This document shows positions 17,197 through 26,095 of a DNA stretch of 64,000 bases, one piece after another; positions within the stretch are counted from its first letter, which is position 1; every line of letters begins with the position of its first letter. The notes beneath the pieces were generated by a model. That model was not told the origin of the DNA. It ran no database searches and saw only the letters and a list, made by a program, of their open reading frames with translations. The translations under genes and the position numbers were made by a program. The stretch is from contig JAPPDF010000037.1 in assembly GCA_028875575.1 (NCBI GenBank), forward strand, positions 35,443 through 99,442. Reading direction: 5' to 3'. Source of the DNA: Acidobacteriota bacterium. Lineage in GTDB: Bacteria > Acidobacteriota > Terriglobia > Versatilivoradales > Versatilivoraceae.

Positions 17197-19665
17197 TCAA
17201 TACCGCACCTGAGTAGGTCGCCCTCTGTCCTCGCCGCGCAGCCAGATGAAGACCGGGGCGTGGGGTTCTGGCGAAGGCCAGGGCAGGGCGATCCGCAGGG
17301 TCTGTTTTTTGGGGTCGTCCGGGAACGGGGTGGGGATGCCCGCAACGGGGCGACCCCGGCTCTCGTCCCAACCCGCCCTGACGATGTGGTGCAGCTCCTC
17401 TCCGGTAAGGATACCCTCGTAGAGCGATTCCCCCAGCTTTGTGCCGGTCAGGACGAATCGCTCGATCCTGGGCAAGCGGACCACCCGGCCCAGGGGGTGC
17501 GGGTCGGATGATCCGGTGGTCTCGTTGCGGACCACCACCGCCAGGGAGCAGTCGGTGGCGCTCAGGCTGCCCGGGTCCAGCGAGAGAAACAGGGTGTCCC
17601 TCCCGGTGATGTCCAGCCTGGTGACGCCTTGGGGTTGGCCCGGGACAAGCGTGAGCCTGGATTGGAATTGCCCGTCGCTCCGGCATCCGAGTTGCAAGGA
17701 GGCCAGGGGAAGCAGGCGCTCCACCTCGATGGCGAAGCTGACCGGGAGACCGGCCGGGATCTCACCCTCGCGCAGTCCCAGCCCGGCCTTGGGCGGGAAG
17801 GAGGTGTTGGCGCGCGCAACTGCCGGCCGGCGCCCCACCACCTGCAATGCCTCCTTCAGCACGACCGGAGCTTCCATTCCGGTGACCCTCAAGGTGATGG
17901 GGAGGAGATCTCCCTGTTGGGCCGCATTCTCCAGATAGGCCATGACGCCACGCCGTTCAAGCTCCTGCGTCGCCGGCGACAGCGGCGCCAGTTCCCATCG
18001 GGCCTTGGCGCTCTCCAGCCCGTCGATGCGCTCCAGGCCGCTTCCCTCCAACAGGAGTCGCTGGCTTTCTTCTCCCAGATTGACTTTGAGAGGGAGATTG
18101 GAGAGTCGAGGCAGCGGGGGATGAACCTGCAAAGGAAGAACCTGAGGGTCGGCGTCAGCCTGGAAGATTTTCAGTCCGTAGTGGCCGGAGGCAAGCCCGT
18201 CGGTATCGAGTGCGAAGGCCAGTTGTGGCTGACGTCCGTCGGGAGTCCTTGAAGACAACAGGAAGGCAAGCGGCGTGGTGGATTGCCCCAATGGGTTGGA
18301 CTTCACCAACTCCAGCTTTTCGACGAACTGGAAGTCGGCCCCCGTCAACTCAATGCGGACACGCCCGCTTTTGGTCACCAGCCTGTGTTGGGATTGGGGC
18401 GTCACCCGGGCCAGGGTCAGGTCGCCCAGGCGATGAAGGCGAAACCGGCCGGTCAGCTCAAAGGGCTCCCAATCCCAGGAAGCGGCAAGAGTGTACTCCC
18501 CCGGAGGGAGGACCTCTTTTCCGGTGTCCAGTTTCAGGGCACGCAGCGACGGCTGTAGCGCAACCCCCACGGCAAATTGCCGGCTGCTCCCGGCCTGGAT
18601 CAGCTTCCAGTCGTGGGCCCGCGGCAACTGCCTCCAGTCGGAAGCGTCCTCTGCCCAGATCCGTAGCAGGGCCTCCCGGGCTATGGGAAGGTGAGCGTCG
18701 GAGGCCACGCTGACCTGCGGCGGCCCCCGGGAGGGGACGCGCAGGGCCCACAGGTAGGCGATCCTGGCCCGGCCCTTGGCGGGTCGCCGTTGGGAGCAGA
18801 GCTGGATGTCGTGAGGGGGAACGTTCTGGGCGAAGGCCGAGCGGAAGTCGGTCCCGGGTGAGATCAAAGTCCTCAGGTTCTGAAACAGGGCCACCCCGCC
18901 GGTGGCAAGCAGAGCCGAGTTCCCCAAAAACATTGTGGCCAGGGAAGCGGCCAGACCGGCCGATTGTCGTATTCGGTGAGCCGGCTGGGGATTGAGCGGG
19001 TCGTAGGTCGCCAGCGACGGCAACAGCGTGCCCAACAGCAGGGCTGCCTGTTGATCGGCCGGCGCCTTGGGGTCGATGCGGGGCAGGCTGACGTTGTGCC
19101 GGGCCGAGAATCCCTGCAGCACGGCGTCCAGGGGTTGGGAGTTGTCGGGGGAGCGTTCCCAGGCTGCCAGCGCTTCCACCAGGGCTCCCACCTGGGCCGT
19201 CTGCTGGGCGTAGTCGGCGAGCTGGGTGATGACGTCCTCGTTGTTCCTGACCAGGGCCTTGACCTTCTTGACGTTCAGCCCCCGAGGACCGTAAACGGCC
19301 GCCACCACCTCGACGTCGAAGGGAACCTCCCACTGGGTGGCTGCCGCGGCCGGCCTGGGGTCCAGGACCACCCATTCCTTTTCGGGGCTGCTCCCGGCGG
19401 CGATCAGCACCAGGGCGATGCTGGCCTGGCGCTTGCGGTCGGACTGCTGGCGAACCGGGATGTAGAGCAGCTTCCGGCCTTTCTCCAGTCGATTGACCCC
19501 GGCCAGCGGGCGCGCTCTCACTTTGGGCGCGGGTTGCACCAGAAAACGAAATTGGCCGATGGATTGTCCGCCGGCGCAGACGGGCGGTTCGGCCGCCACC
19601 GCGGGCCGGCACAGGGTCAGGGCCAGACCCAGCCCCATCGACAGCGCTGCAGGAATCGTAGGCAA
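17197..19665 (-). CDS. Large exported protein of unknown function
   Basis: An 822-residue protein not matched to a named family. A signal peptide (about residues 1-25, ending AVAAE) is clear. The TTG start at 19665 is supported by GGGAGG eight bases upstream. The middle (about 125-290) is alpha-helical, and the C-terminal two thirds looks like successive beta-sandwich (IPT/Ig-like) domains with phrases such as ADFQFVEKLELVKSNPLG and LPLKVNLGEESQRLLLEGSG. No catalytic motif is seen. It is probably a cell-envelope structural or binding protein. It is followed at 85 bp by the propeller gene on the same strand. Confidence 0.72.
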   Translation of the reverse strand: MPTIPAALSMGLGLALTLCRPAVAAEPPVCAGGQSIGQFRFLVQPAPKVRARPLAGVNRLEKGRKLLYIPVRQQSDRKRQASIALVLIAAGSSPEKEWVVLDPRPAAAATQWEVPFDVEVVAAVYGPRGLNVKKVKALVRNNEDVITQLADYAQQTAQVGALVEALAAWERSPDNSQPLDAVLQGFSARHNVSLPRIDPKAPADQQAALLLGTLLPSLATYDPLNPQPAHRIRQSAGLAASLATMFLGNSALLATGGVALFQNLRTLISPGTDFRSAFAQNVPPHDIQLCSQRRPAKGRARIAYLWALRVPSRGPPQVSVASDAHLPIAREALLRIWAEDASDWRQLPRAHDWKLIQAGSSRQFAVGVALQPSLRALKLDTGKEVLPPGEYTLAASWDWEPFELTGRFRLHRLGDLTLARVTPQSQHRLVTKSGRVRIELTGADFQFVEKLELVKSNPLGQSTTPLAFLLSSRTPDGRQPQLAFALDTDGLASGHYGLKIFQADADPQVLPLQVHPPLPRLSNLPLKVNLGEESQRLLLEGSGLERIDGLESAKARWELAPLSPATQELERRGVMAYLENAAQQGDLLPITLRVTGMEAPVVLKEALQVVGRRPAVARANTSFPPKAGLGLREGEIPAGLPVSFAIEVERLLPLASLQLGCRSDGQFQSRLTLVPGQPQGVTRLDITGRDTLFLSLDPGSLSATDCSLAVVVRNETTGSSDPHPLGRVVRLPRIERFVLTGTKLGESLYEGILTGEELHHIVRAGWDESRGRPVAGIPTPFPDDPKKQTLRIALPWPSPEPHAPVFIWLRGEDRGRPTQVRY

Positions 19666-19807
19666 TTCAACCTCCCTCGGGATCCATGATCGCCTATCCG
19701 GGAGAGGATTGAAAGTGCCAAAAAGAGTTGATTTTGGCGGTTTGTGGTTCGTGGATTGTGGTTAGCCGGCACTTCTGTAGTAACCGTAGCGCCTGGGGGG
19801 ATAGAGC
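19666..19807. repeat. Short intergenic with GTGG-type heptads
   Basis: About 19738-19765 reads in 7-base phase as TTTGTGG, TTCGTGG, ATTGTGG, TTAGCCG. This is the same style of degenerate heptad as at 2264-2518. No gene is seen. Confidence 0.5.
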
Positions 19808-20326
19808 CTACGTGACAGGGCAAGCCTTCTTTACAGATTCGACGACATAGGTTCGCAGGAGCTTGTCATGCCAGGCCTGATTGTCCTTGTCAATCAACAT
19901 CTACAAGAAGCCAAGAAAGAATACGAGGCACGAGAGTGCTCGTCCGACGGTCTCGCGGATAAGCATCGTAAAAAAATCAGCGTTGCGGCCGTCTTCCTTG
20001 ACGACGCGCATTCCCAGGAGCTTTTTGCCTGGGGTTGTCCCCTTGGTACAGAGGAATAAGGCACAGGCGACGTATACAAGGAAGGCGAACGAAACGACCT
20101 GAAGGAATGTAGAAAGTGATGTGTTGAGATGCGCAGATGAGAGCGACCCCATCCACAAGTATAGGAAGGTCGAAAACTGGACCGGGACATCAATCGCAAG
20201 TGCGATCAACCGCTTGATGGGCGGAGCCAGACGACCAATCTACGGATTGACTACACTTACGTGGCAAATCGCACACCAGCGAATTACGGGCGGGAATTCA
20301 GCTTCACAAGACGGGCACGTGCTCAT
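19808..20326 (-). pseudogene. Zinc-ribbon + RDD-domain membrane protein interrupted by two in-frame TAG codons
   Basis: The ATG at 20326 overlaps the stop of the upstream protease gene (TGATG), a classic coupling arrangement. The single frame reads 28 codons with a CPSC...CAIC zinc ribbon, then TAG (20240-20242). Next come 112 codons of RDD domain (RLIALAIDVPVQF, TTPGKKLLGMRVVKEDG, RETVGRALSCLVF), a second TAG (19901-19903), then LIDKDNQAWHDKLLRTYVV, the conserved end of RDD proteins, and a final TAG (19808-19810). No frameshift is needed. The second TAG replaces a position that is often tryptophan in the family, so TGG to TAG is plausible. It may be a pseudogene, or each open piece may persist alone. 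Confidence 0.78.
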
Positions 20327-21861
20327 CAGTGCATCCTCCTTTCGGGTTCTGCCTGATCGTTCGTCCTCGCACTCCCAAAGGATTCCTCCATTTGCCTGGT
20401 CGACGCCTGCAGCGCCGCGTCAAAAGCCGCCAGGTCAGCCGGCGTGTTCCAGACCGTGGGATGGCGGTATCTGACTCCGCTAGCCGCTTTCTGCTTCAGT
20501 GCGCTGGTGGGGTTCCCCGAGGTCGGCGGGACCCATTCGTTGTCCCCGAAGAGGACCATCTTATCGTAGACGTCATCGATGTCCAGGGGGAGGCTGTTGT
20601 GCGCGGCGATATACCCGACTACATACTTCCTGAGATGCTCGCTTGCCGCCACATAGTCTCCCGACTGACTCGCCATGGCGTAGGCAATGTCCCGGTGAAT
20701 GGCGGGGTAGATGCTTCGCTTATCTTGCTCGGCCGCCGTTACCAATAGGCCGCTAGCTTCGGCCAGCTTCTCCTCCGTCCGGGCGACCATGCGATAAGTT
20801 CGTCCCAGCGCCCACAGCAGCCTCGGGTCATGCGGCCGGTAGACGCGTGCTTTTTCCAGAAGTCGGATCGCCAGGTCGTGGCGGTCGCTGCGCTCAGCCA
20901 TGAGGATGCCGGTATCGCGCATCAAGCCAGAAATGACGCTGCTGAATCGTGGTGTTCCTGTTGCAAGTCCACCTCCAGCTCGCTTTTCTTCGATCGCTGA
21001 CCTGAGGTCCTGGGCGAGTAGCACCCTGAGATTCTCTGCCCGGACGTGGTCCCGTGGATGGGAGCCAAACAGTGAGTGTGCGATCTTCCTTCTGACGTTC
21101 CACTTCCCGAATCGCTCATGCTGCCTTTCCCAAAACCGAGCGGCCTCCTCCGGATCGAAGCCCCGCGCTAGCGCGAGTTCGGTTCCGATCCGGTCGGCCT
21201 CCTTCTCATGCTCCTTGCTGAATTTGGATTGGATCACCAAATTGACCAAGGATGCGCCGACCGTGCCGACGGCTGCCCCGGTCGCGGCTCCCTTGAGTGT
21301 ACCGAGTGTGCCGCCCTTCTTTCTTCCGAGGAAACCGCCCAGTGCCGCGCCGGCAGCGGCGCTGATCATCTTGTTGCGGCGCTGGTCGGAGCGCTGTTTG
21401 CGCAGCGATTCCAAGGCGTGCTCCTGGATCACGTGTCCGATCTCGTGGCCCAGCACCATGGCCAACTGGGCCTCGTTTTCGACGTGTGCCAGCATGCCGG
21501 TCGTGAGGTAGATCCTCCCATCCGGCAGTGAGGACGCGTTCGGGTAGATGTCCTGGACAACCCGAAACGAAAACGTGGTCGACGCTGCGGTTCCCGGAGG
21601 AACCAAGCTCTGGCCGAGGGAGCTGACGTAGCTCTGGACTAAGGAGTCCGAGTACTTGCGCGTTATCATCGCCTCAGCGTACCTGTCCGCCAGGGGCCTA
21701 ACTTCCTTCAGCAATTGCTGACGTTTCTCTGCCTGTTCCGCTACCTTCTGCCGGGACTTCATGGCCCGCCTCTGCTGCTTTGCCCGGTCCTGTGCGAGCG
21801 CAGGTAGGTCGGACCCTGCCCCGATAAGCACTGCTGCAAGCGCGAGAATGTAAGTCTTCAT
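20326..21861 (-). CDS. M48-family zinc metalloprotease with C-terminal helical/TPR-like region
   Basis: An exported peptidase of 511 residues from the ATG at 21861, supported by GGAGGAATG upstream. Methionines further up (21918) lack a signal peptide. The signal peptide is about residues 1-23 (MKTYILALAAVLIGAG...LALA). The zinc site is HEIGH at 139-143, with the third ligand glutamate expected in KEHEKEADRIG about 65 residues on. Between them, GAALGGFLGRKKGG is a glycine-rich, probably membrane-inserted segment. The C-terminal 200 residues are helical. This layout matches BepA-type outer-membrane quality-control proteases, though substrates are unknown. The broken RDD gene overlaps its stop codon. 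Confidence 0.9.
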   Translation of the reverse strand: MKTYILALAAVLIGAGSDLPALAQDRAKQQRRAMKSRQKVAEQAEKRQQLLKEVRPLADRYAEAMITRKYSDSLVQSYVSSLGQSLVPPGTAASTTFSFRVVQDIYPNASSLPDGRIYLTTGMLAHVENEAQLAMVLGHEIGHVIQEHALESLRKQRSDQRRNKMISAAAGAALGGFLGRKKGGTLGTLKGAATGAAVGTVGASLVNLVIQSKFSKEHEKEADRIGTELALARGFDPEEAARFWERQHERFGKWNVRRKIAHSLFGSHPRDHVRAENLRVLLAQDLRSAIEEKRAGGGLATGTPRFSSVISGLMRDTGILMAERSDRHDLAIRLLEKARVYRPHDPRLLWALGRTYRMVARTEEKLAEASGLLVTAAEQDKRSIYPAIHRDIAYAMASQSGDYVAASEHLRKYVVGYIAAHNSLPLDIDDVYDKMVLFGDNEWVPPTSGNPTSALKQKAASGVRYRHPTVWNTPADLAAFDAALQASTRQMEESFGSARTNDQAEPERRMH

Positions 21862-22129
21862 GGGTACATTCCTCCCTTTCCAGCACAGGAAGACCGCGGA
21901 CCGCAAGAGCCACCGCATGCAAGTACCATACCCGCCACCGGGAGGGTGGCCTCCTTCTTCTCAGCCGAGGATAGATCCTGTATTTGATGGATTGCAGGAC
22001 AAAATAAACGATGCAGGTGATTTCGGAGTGACGGTGAACACCAATGCCGTGGTAATACGGTGAAGTTCTACAAAAAATCTTTATCTGTAACGCTCAGGCA
22101 GCTCATTCGACATCAAGAAAGGCTGCGGA
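21862..22129. repeat. Intergenic with repeat family D, copy 1
   Basis: Roughly 21943-22065 resembles 37880-38020 and, in part, the reverse strand of 38960-39035. Shared blocks include TCAGCCGAGGA, TCGATGGAT/TTGATGGAT and GTGATTTC. Read on the plus strand, each copy ends in a similar short peptide (DAGDFGVTVNT here). No credible gene is present. Confidence 0.5.
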
Positions 22130-23430
22130 CTACTCCTGGCCCGGCACCAAGGCGCTGTCGCCGCTGCGCTCGCCAGGCCTACCTCCATCGTTAACCACCC
22201 CGTAGGTAACAAACAGGTTGCTGCCCGAGGTTTTCCTCACCTGAACATAACCTTGACCGATATCGCCGAGAATCCCATTTTCCTGCATCCAACGGCGGGG
22301 CCCGAGGGTCACGCTCTTTGTTCTCGGTTGAGACTCCCCGCTGCCGTCGTAAATGGTGATCTCGAAAGTGATGGGGCTGTCGTCGATCTTACCGGTATTG
22401 ACCAGGGCCAGGTTACTCCGGTTCTCCGCGTTTTGCTGCAGACCGTAGATCCAGGCGTTTTCAATCGAAGTCGAGCCGTATGGCACCGCGTTATATAAGA
22501 GGCTGTGTAGTCCCCCTCTCTTGTCCGGAGCTCCCGTCCGCGCCCCGATCACGATCCCGCTCATGTCCCCTTGGGCGACTGTGGCGAACAGGGCTCCCAC
22601 AAGGGGGCGACGGGTTGCACCAATCCCAGCTACGTCCTGCTTTCGCAGCCGGTCGATGATCCCGGGAATGATCCGCTGCTCACCGGCCTCAAGCCTTAGA
22701 CTGAAGCTGGCCGTGTCGTGATTGGTCTCAATCGCCTCGGCCACGACGCGGAAATCCATCGTCTTGGGAACCGGGGAGAAGTTCGTCACGCTCAACTCAC
22801 TGTTGAAGTTTCCGCTTTCTATGATGACGGGCAGGGTCTGTCCCCTCTTGCCCACCAGAAAGTCCGCCCGGACCGGAAGCACGAACGACCCGTCCGAGTT
22901 GAAGTTGTCATTGATGACCCCGTAGGCATAGTAAGGCGCTGGCCCACTCACTCGTTCGACCTTGACATTGCCATTCTCGAAACCGGCCATGTCCAGGATG
23001 CGGTTGTACTGATAGAAGCCTCCCGGGGCAGAGTTCGATCCGGCAAGGCCACGCTTCTCCCGGCTGACGCCGGGCCTCCGGAAAAGACCGTCACCTTCAG
23101 AGTAATGTTCGCGTCCCCGGCGTTCTGGACAGCCAGGTTGGAGCGGTCCGGTCTGATCTGACGCAGACCGGTAATGAAGGCAGGGTCGGTGATCAGGCCA
23201 TCGGGATTCAATCCCGGGTAGGCCAGCCCGGCCCGCCCCTCTTCGACCGGCGTCGCGACTCTCACAGTGACGGCAGCGTTTGAAGAGGAGGAGAGGTTAG
23301 AGAAATCGACCACGAGCGTGCCGCCTGCCGCTCCGCTGCTGAGGGGGACACCCAGACCCAGCTCGCCGATGACGCCAGTGCGGATGTCAAGTTCATTGGT
23401 TCCAGGTTGCGTTGGACACTTTAAAGAGGC
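22130..23430 (-). pseudogene. Remnant of a surface protein with duplicated SG..YGVxND motif (frameshifted, 5' end lost)
   Basis: Two overlapping frames make one protein. The upstream part (from just after the HigA stop near 23430, through VVDFSNLSSSS and ITLKVTVFSGG) runs to about 23030. A one-base shift near 23028-23031 then leads into PGGFYQYNRILDMAGFENG and on to the TGA at 22130. The C-terminal half contains two copies of a motif: VKVERVSG...YAYGVINDN...DGSF and VQVRKTSG...VTYGVVNDG...SGDSAL. The 5' end is missing because the HigBA locus begins there; the HigA stop codon is in the same frame. A related broken tail lies at 35450-35567. The function is unknown; it was probably an exported adhesin-like protein. 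Confidence 0.68.
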
Positions 23431-23757
23431 CTACGCTTCGACGCGGAGCCGTCCCCGGCGCTCCGAATGGGGCTCGCGGATGATGATGTCCACGTCGCGT
23501 CCCAGGACCGTCAAGAGGCGTAGAAGCCGCTCCATGGAGTACTCCCGGAAGTTCCCTCGCAGCAGGCGCGACACATCGGGCTGAGACAGCCCGAGCAGTT
23601 TCGCCGCCTCGACCTGCTTGAGGCCGCGTTGGCGAATAATCTTATCGATCCGAGTGACGAGTTCGGCTTTGAGCAAGTGTGTGTCGGGATCCGGGAGACC
23701 CAGGTCAGCGAATACGTTGGCGCTGCCCCGTTCGATCTTCACGTTGTCGGCCTTCAT
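23431..23757 (-). CDS. higA: HigA-like XRE-family antitoxin
   Basis: An antitoxin and autorepressor of 108 residues from the ATG at 23757; an ATG at 23775 would add six residues and overlap the toxin gene by 14 bp. A short N-terminal arm is followed by the helix-turn-helix GLKQVEAAKLLGLSQPDVSR (about 51-70) and LLRGNFREYSMERLLRLL. This is the HigA layout that follows HigB in toxin-first modules. It neutralises the toxin encoded immediately upstream. It ends with TAG, and the frame continues into the remnant of the gene it appears to have interrupted. Confidence 0.87.
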   Translation of the reverse strand: MKADNVKIERGSANVFADLGLPDPDTHLLKAELVTRIDKIIRQRGLKQVEAAKLLGLSQPDVSRLLRGNFREYSMERLLRLLTVLGRDVDIIIREPHSERRGRLRVEA

Positions 23758-23761
23758 CGAT

Positions 23762-24141
23762 CTACCCTCCGCCATAGTTCTCTCGGTAGTGTTGCTCGGC
23801 CACCCGGAGTCTCCGCCTGACCAGGTCGATTTCCGGCTGTGGCGTTGCGATTCCCCGCCTGGCCTTCTTTGGGAAAGCATGCAGCACGTAGACCGCGGCC
23901 CTGAACCGGACCGTGTACACCGCCCGAAACGCATCACCGTCGTGGCGCGCGACCACCTCCAGGACGTTGCTTCCCCAGCCCCTGAGCGGCTTGACGCCTC
24001 GGTGTTTCAGTCCGACCTGAGCCTGATAGAGCGCGTAGCCGACCACGTCCTGCACCGCCTCCGGGAAGCTCTTTAGATCCGTCTTGCTGGAGCCGATCCA
24101 TTCGACTCGACAGGTTTGGGTAGGCCGGCGACCCTGCCCAT
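23762..24141 (-). CDS. higB: HigB/RelE-type toxin, 5' end possibly frameshifted
   Basis: A phage-derived Gp49-like ribosome-dependent endoribonuclease toxin. The clear frame runs from about 24110 (RVEWIGSSKTDLKSFPEAV) through DAFRAVYTVRFRAAVYVLHA and FPKKARRGIATPQPEIDLV to the stop at 23762. Within this frame the first start-like codon is GTG at 24055, which would delete a conserved 20-residue N-terminus. The only ATG with a strong ribosome site (GGAGGAATCACTATA before 24141) is in a different frame, so a one-base indel between 24110 and 24141 is likely. The coordinates span to that ATG. The toxin may be inactive or mis-assembled. Confidence 0.72.
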
Positions 24142-24681
24142 TATAGTGATTCCTCCATATGTAAACATGCCGTTACCGGGTACGGTGACACCAGCAAATA
24201 GTCTCTATCGTCGATGCTCGGGGGCGCCGAGGCCGCTGACACTATTGCCGATGCGCCGGTAACTGACCGCTTTCGAGGATGTCCTCGCCCGCGAGACCGC
24301 CGATCCGCTCGCCGACGTGGCCACACAGGCGCACCTGTCCAAAGGGTTGGCAGCGGTGCCGTAGCGTGGCGGACAAATCCTAGAATGCCGGCCGACGGGT
24401 GAGCGCGTCCCGGAGCATTTGAAACATTGCCGGGGCCAGTTCGGGCATGTCGGTAACGGTGGTGAAGATTAGAAACGCGGAACAGCCGTTTCCTGAAAAA
24501 TCCTGTGCATCCTGTGCATCGATGTCAGTGATTCCTGAAACTCACGAGGCGGGGCAAAGCGCCCCCCACCGGCTCGACAGCGGGCTGCGGCCTGGATAGC
24601 TGGGCAACCACAAGGGTTGCCCCTACAGCGGCATGCGGTGGGGGGTGGTCGCCGGGGTGTCCGCGTGCTCCAGGGCGGAAA
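24142..24681. other. Gene-free interval with dispersed repeats
   Basis: No gene seen. Around 24484-24525 lies the ATCCTGTGCATCC-type repeat also found at 7437-7585. Near 24602-24624, GGGCAACC and GGGTTGCCC face each other across ACAA, a strong hairpin of a widely dispersed type that could terminate transcription. Confidence 0.5.
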
Positions 24682-26079
24682 TCAGACAAACAGCGGCGAA
24701 ATCTCGTCCACATTCAGGAAGGTGGTTCCCGAGACCGGTTCCAGGTACTCGAAAGCCCGACCCGAGGGGGTGTTGGTGATCTTCTTGGACCAGTCGATGC
24801 CCAGGGCGGAGTACATGGTGGCGGCGATGTCTTCGATGTAGATGGACCGCTTCTGGCTCCAGCCGGAATCGACCACCTTGCCGCCGGTGGGGTCGGTGGC
24901 GCCGATGATGCGGCCGCCCTGGACGCCGCCGCCCGCAAACAGGCTGGTGGAAGCGAACCGGTGGTGGTCGCGGCCTTTGTTGACTGTCAGGTCTCCCACG
25001 GTGCGCCCGAACTCGCCCATGCACACAATCAGGGTGCGGTCCAGGAGCACCTGTCCGTCCTTGGTTCTGAGCCGGCTCAGGTCGGTCAGCAGGCTGGCGA
25101 AAGCCGCGTCCAGCTCCCGGCCCAGAGTGTACTGGTTGGGAGTGCTGGTCTTGTCGTAGGCCTTGGCGTGAAGGTCCCAGCCGTCATGGGTGATGAACAC
25201 GTAGCGGGTTCCGGCCTCGGACGCAATCAGGTTGCGCCCCAGGATGCAGGCATCCCCCAGGGCCGAGGACCCGTAGCGCTTGCGCTCCTCCGTCTCCAGC
25301 TTGAAGACGTCCCGGACCTCTGGAGCCATCATGATGGAGTGGGCCTCCCCGTAGTAGGATCGAAACTCTTCAATCGGGCGCGAGCTCCCCGTCGACGAAA
25401 CCGGGTGTCCCCGTTCCAGCCGGCTCAGAAGGTCCCACCGTCGCAGAAAGCGTTCCCGTTCGGCGTCCTCCAGCAGGAAGTGCCGGCCCTCCTGGGTATT
25501 GAAGGCCAGGGGACCGTACTTGGGGTCCAGACAGCCGGCGCCCACGATGCCGGCGCCACTGGTGATGTTGTAGTTCATGGCCACGAAGGGAGGCAGAAAG
25601 TCGCCGGGCTTGCGGCGAGCCTCCATTTCGTAGGCGATGACGGCTCCCAGGGAAGGCATTTCGGCCCGCCGGGCCGGGCTGACCGGGTGAGCCACCTGCA
25701 GGACGTACTGGGCTCGGGAGTGGCCGGCTTCCCAGGCCTCCACCGAACGCACGATGGCCAGGTCGTCCAGCTTCTCCGACAGCCGGGGGAACAAGGCATA
25801 GGGCAGCTTCAACATCCCGCCCCCGACGGTCCGCAGGTCGAAGTCCGCCGGCGTGTAACGCCCCTCTTTGAAGTCGAAGGTGTCGATCTGGCTGGGTCCG
25901 CCGTCCAGAAAGAGAAAAATGCAGTAATCGGCGCTGCCCCGTGGGTTCACCTTGCGGGCCGCCTGCAGGTTGAGCGGTTCCATCATGGGCGACAGGCAGA
26001 AACTGGTGGCCGTGGCGGCCCCGGCGCGAATGAATCCCCGCCGGGTCAAGTGGGGGATGCGGGTCATGGCTTCTTCCAT
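24682..26079 (-). CDS. DUF1501 family protein with Tat signal (pair 1)
   Basis: A 465-residue member of the DUF1501 family, related in fold to sulfatases/alkaline phosphatases. A twin-arginine signal LTRRGFIRAG (about residues 10-19) predicts export by Tat. Family signatures are IFLFLDGGPSQIDTFDFK, MGEFGRTVGD and GRDHHRFASTSLF. It starts 17 bp after the end of the DUF1549/DUF1553 gene, forming the usual two-gene unit. The biochemical function is unproven; sulfated polysaccharide or other polymer degradation has been proposed for such pairs. Confidence 0.9.
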   Translation of the reverse strand: MEEAMTRIPHLTRRGFIRAGAATATSFCLSPMMEPLNLQAARKVNPRGSADYCIFLFLDGGPSQIDTFDFKEGRYTPADFDLRTVGGGMLKLPYALFPRLSEKLDDLAIVRSVEAWEAGHSRAQYVLQVAHPVSPARRAEMPSLGAVIAYEMEARRKPGDFLPPFVAMNYNITSGAGIVGAGCLDPKYGPLAFNTQEGRHFLLEDAERERFLRRWDLLSRLERGHPVSSTGSSRPIEEFRSYYGEAHSIMMAPEVRDVFKLETEERKRYGSSALGDACILGRNLIASEAGTRYVFITHDGWDLHAKAYDKTSTPNQYTLGRELDAAFASLLTDLSRLRTKDGQVLLDRTLIVCMGEFGRTVGDLTVNKGRDHHRFASTSLFAGGGVQGGRIIGATDPTGGKVVDSGWSQKRSIYIEDIAATMYSALGIDWSKKITNTPSGRAFEYLEPVSGTTFLNVDEISPLFV

Positions 26080-26095
26080 GGGACCGGTTCCTCTC

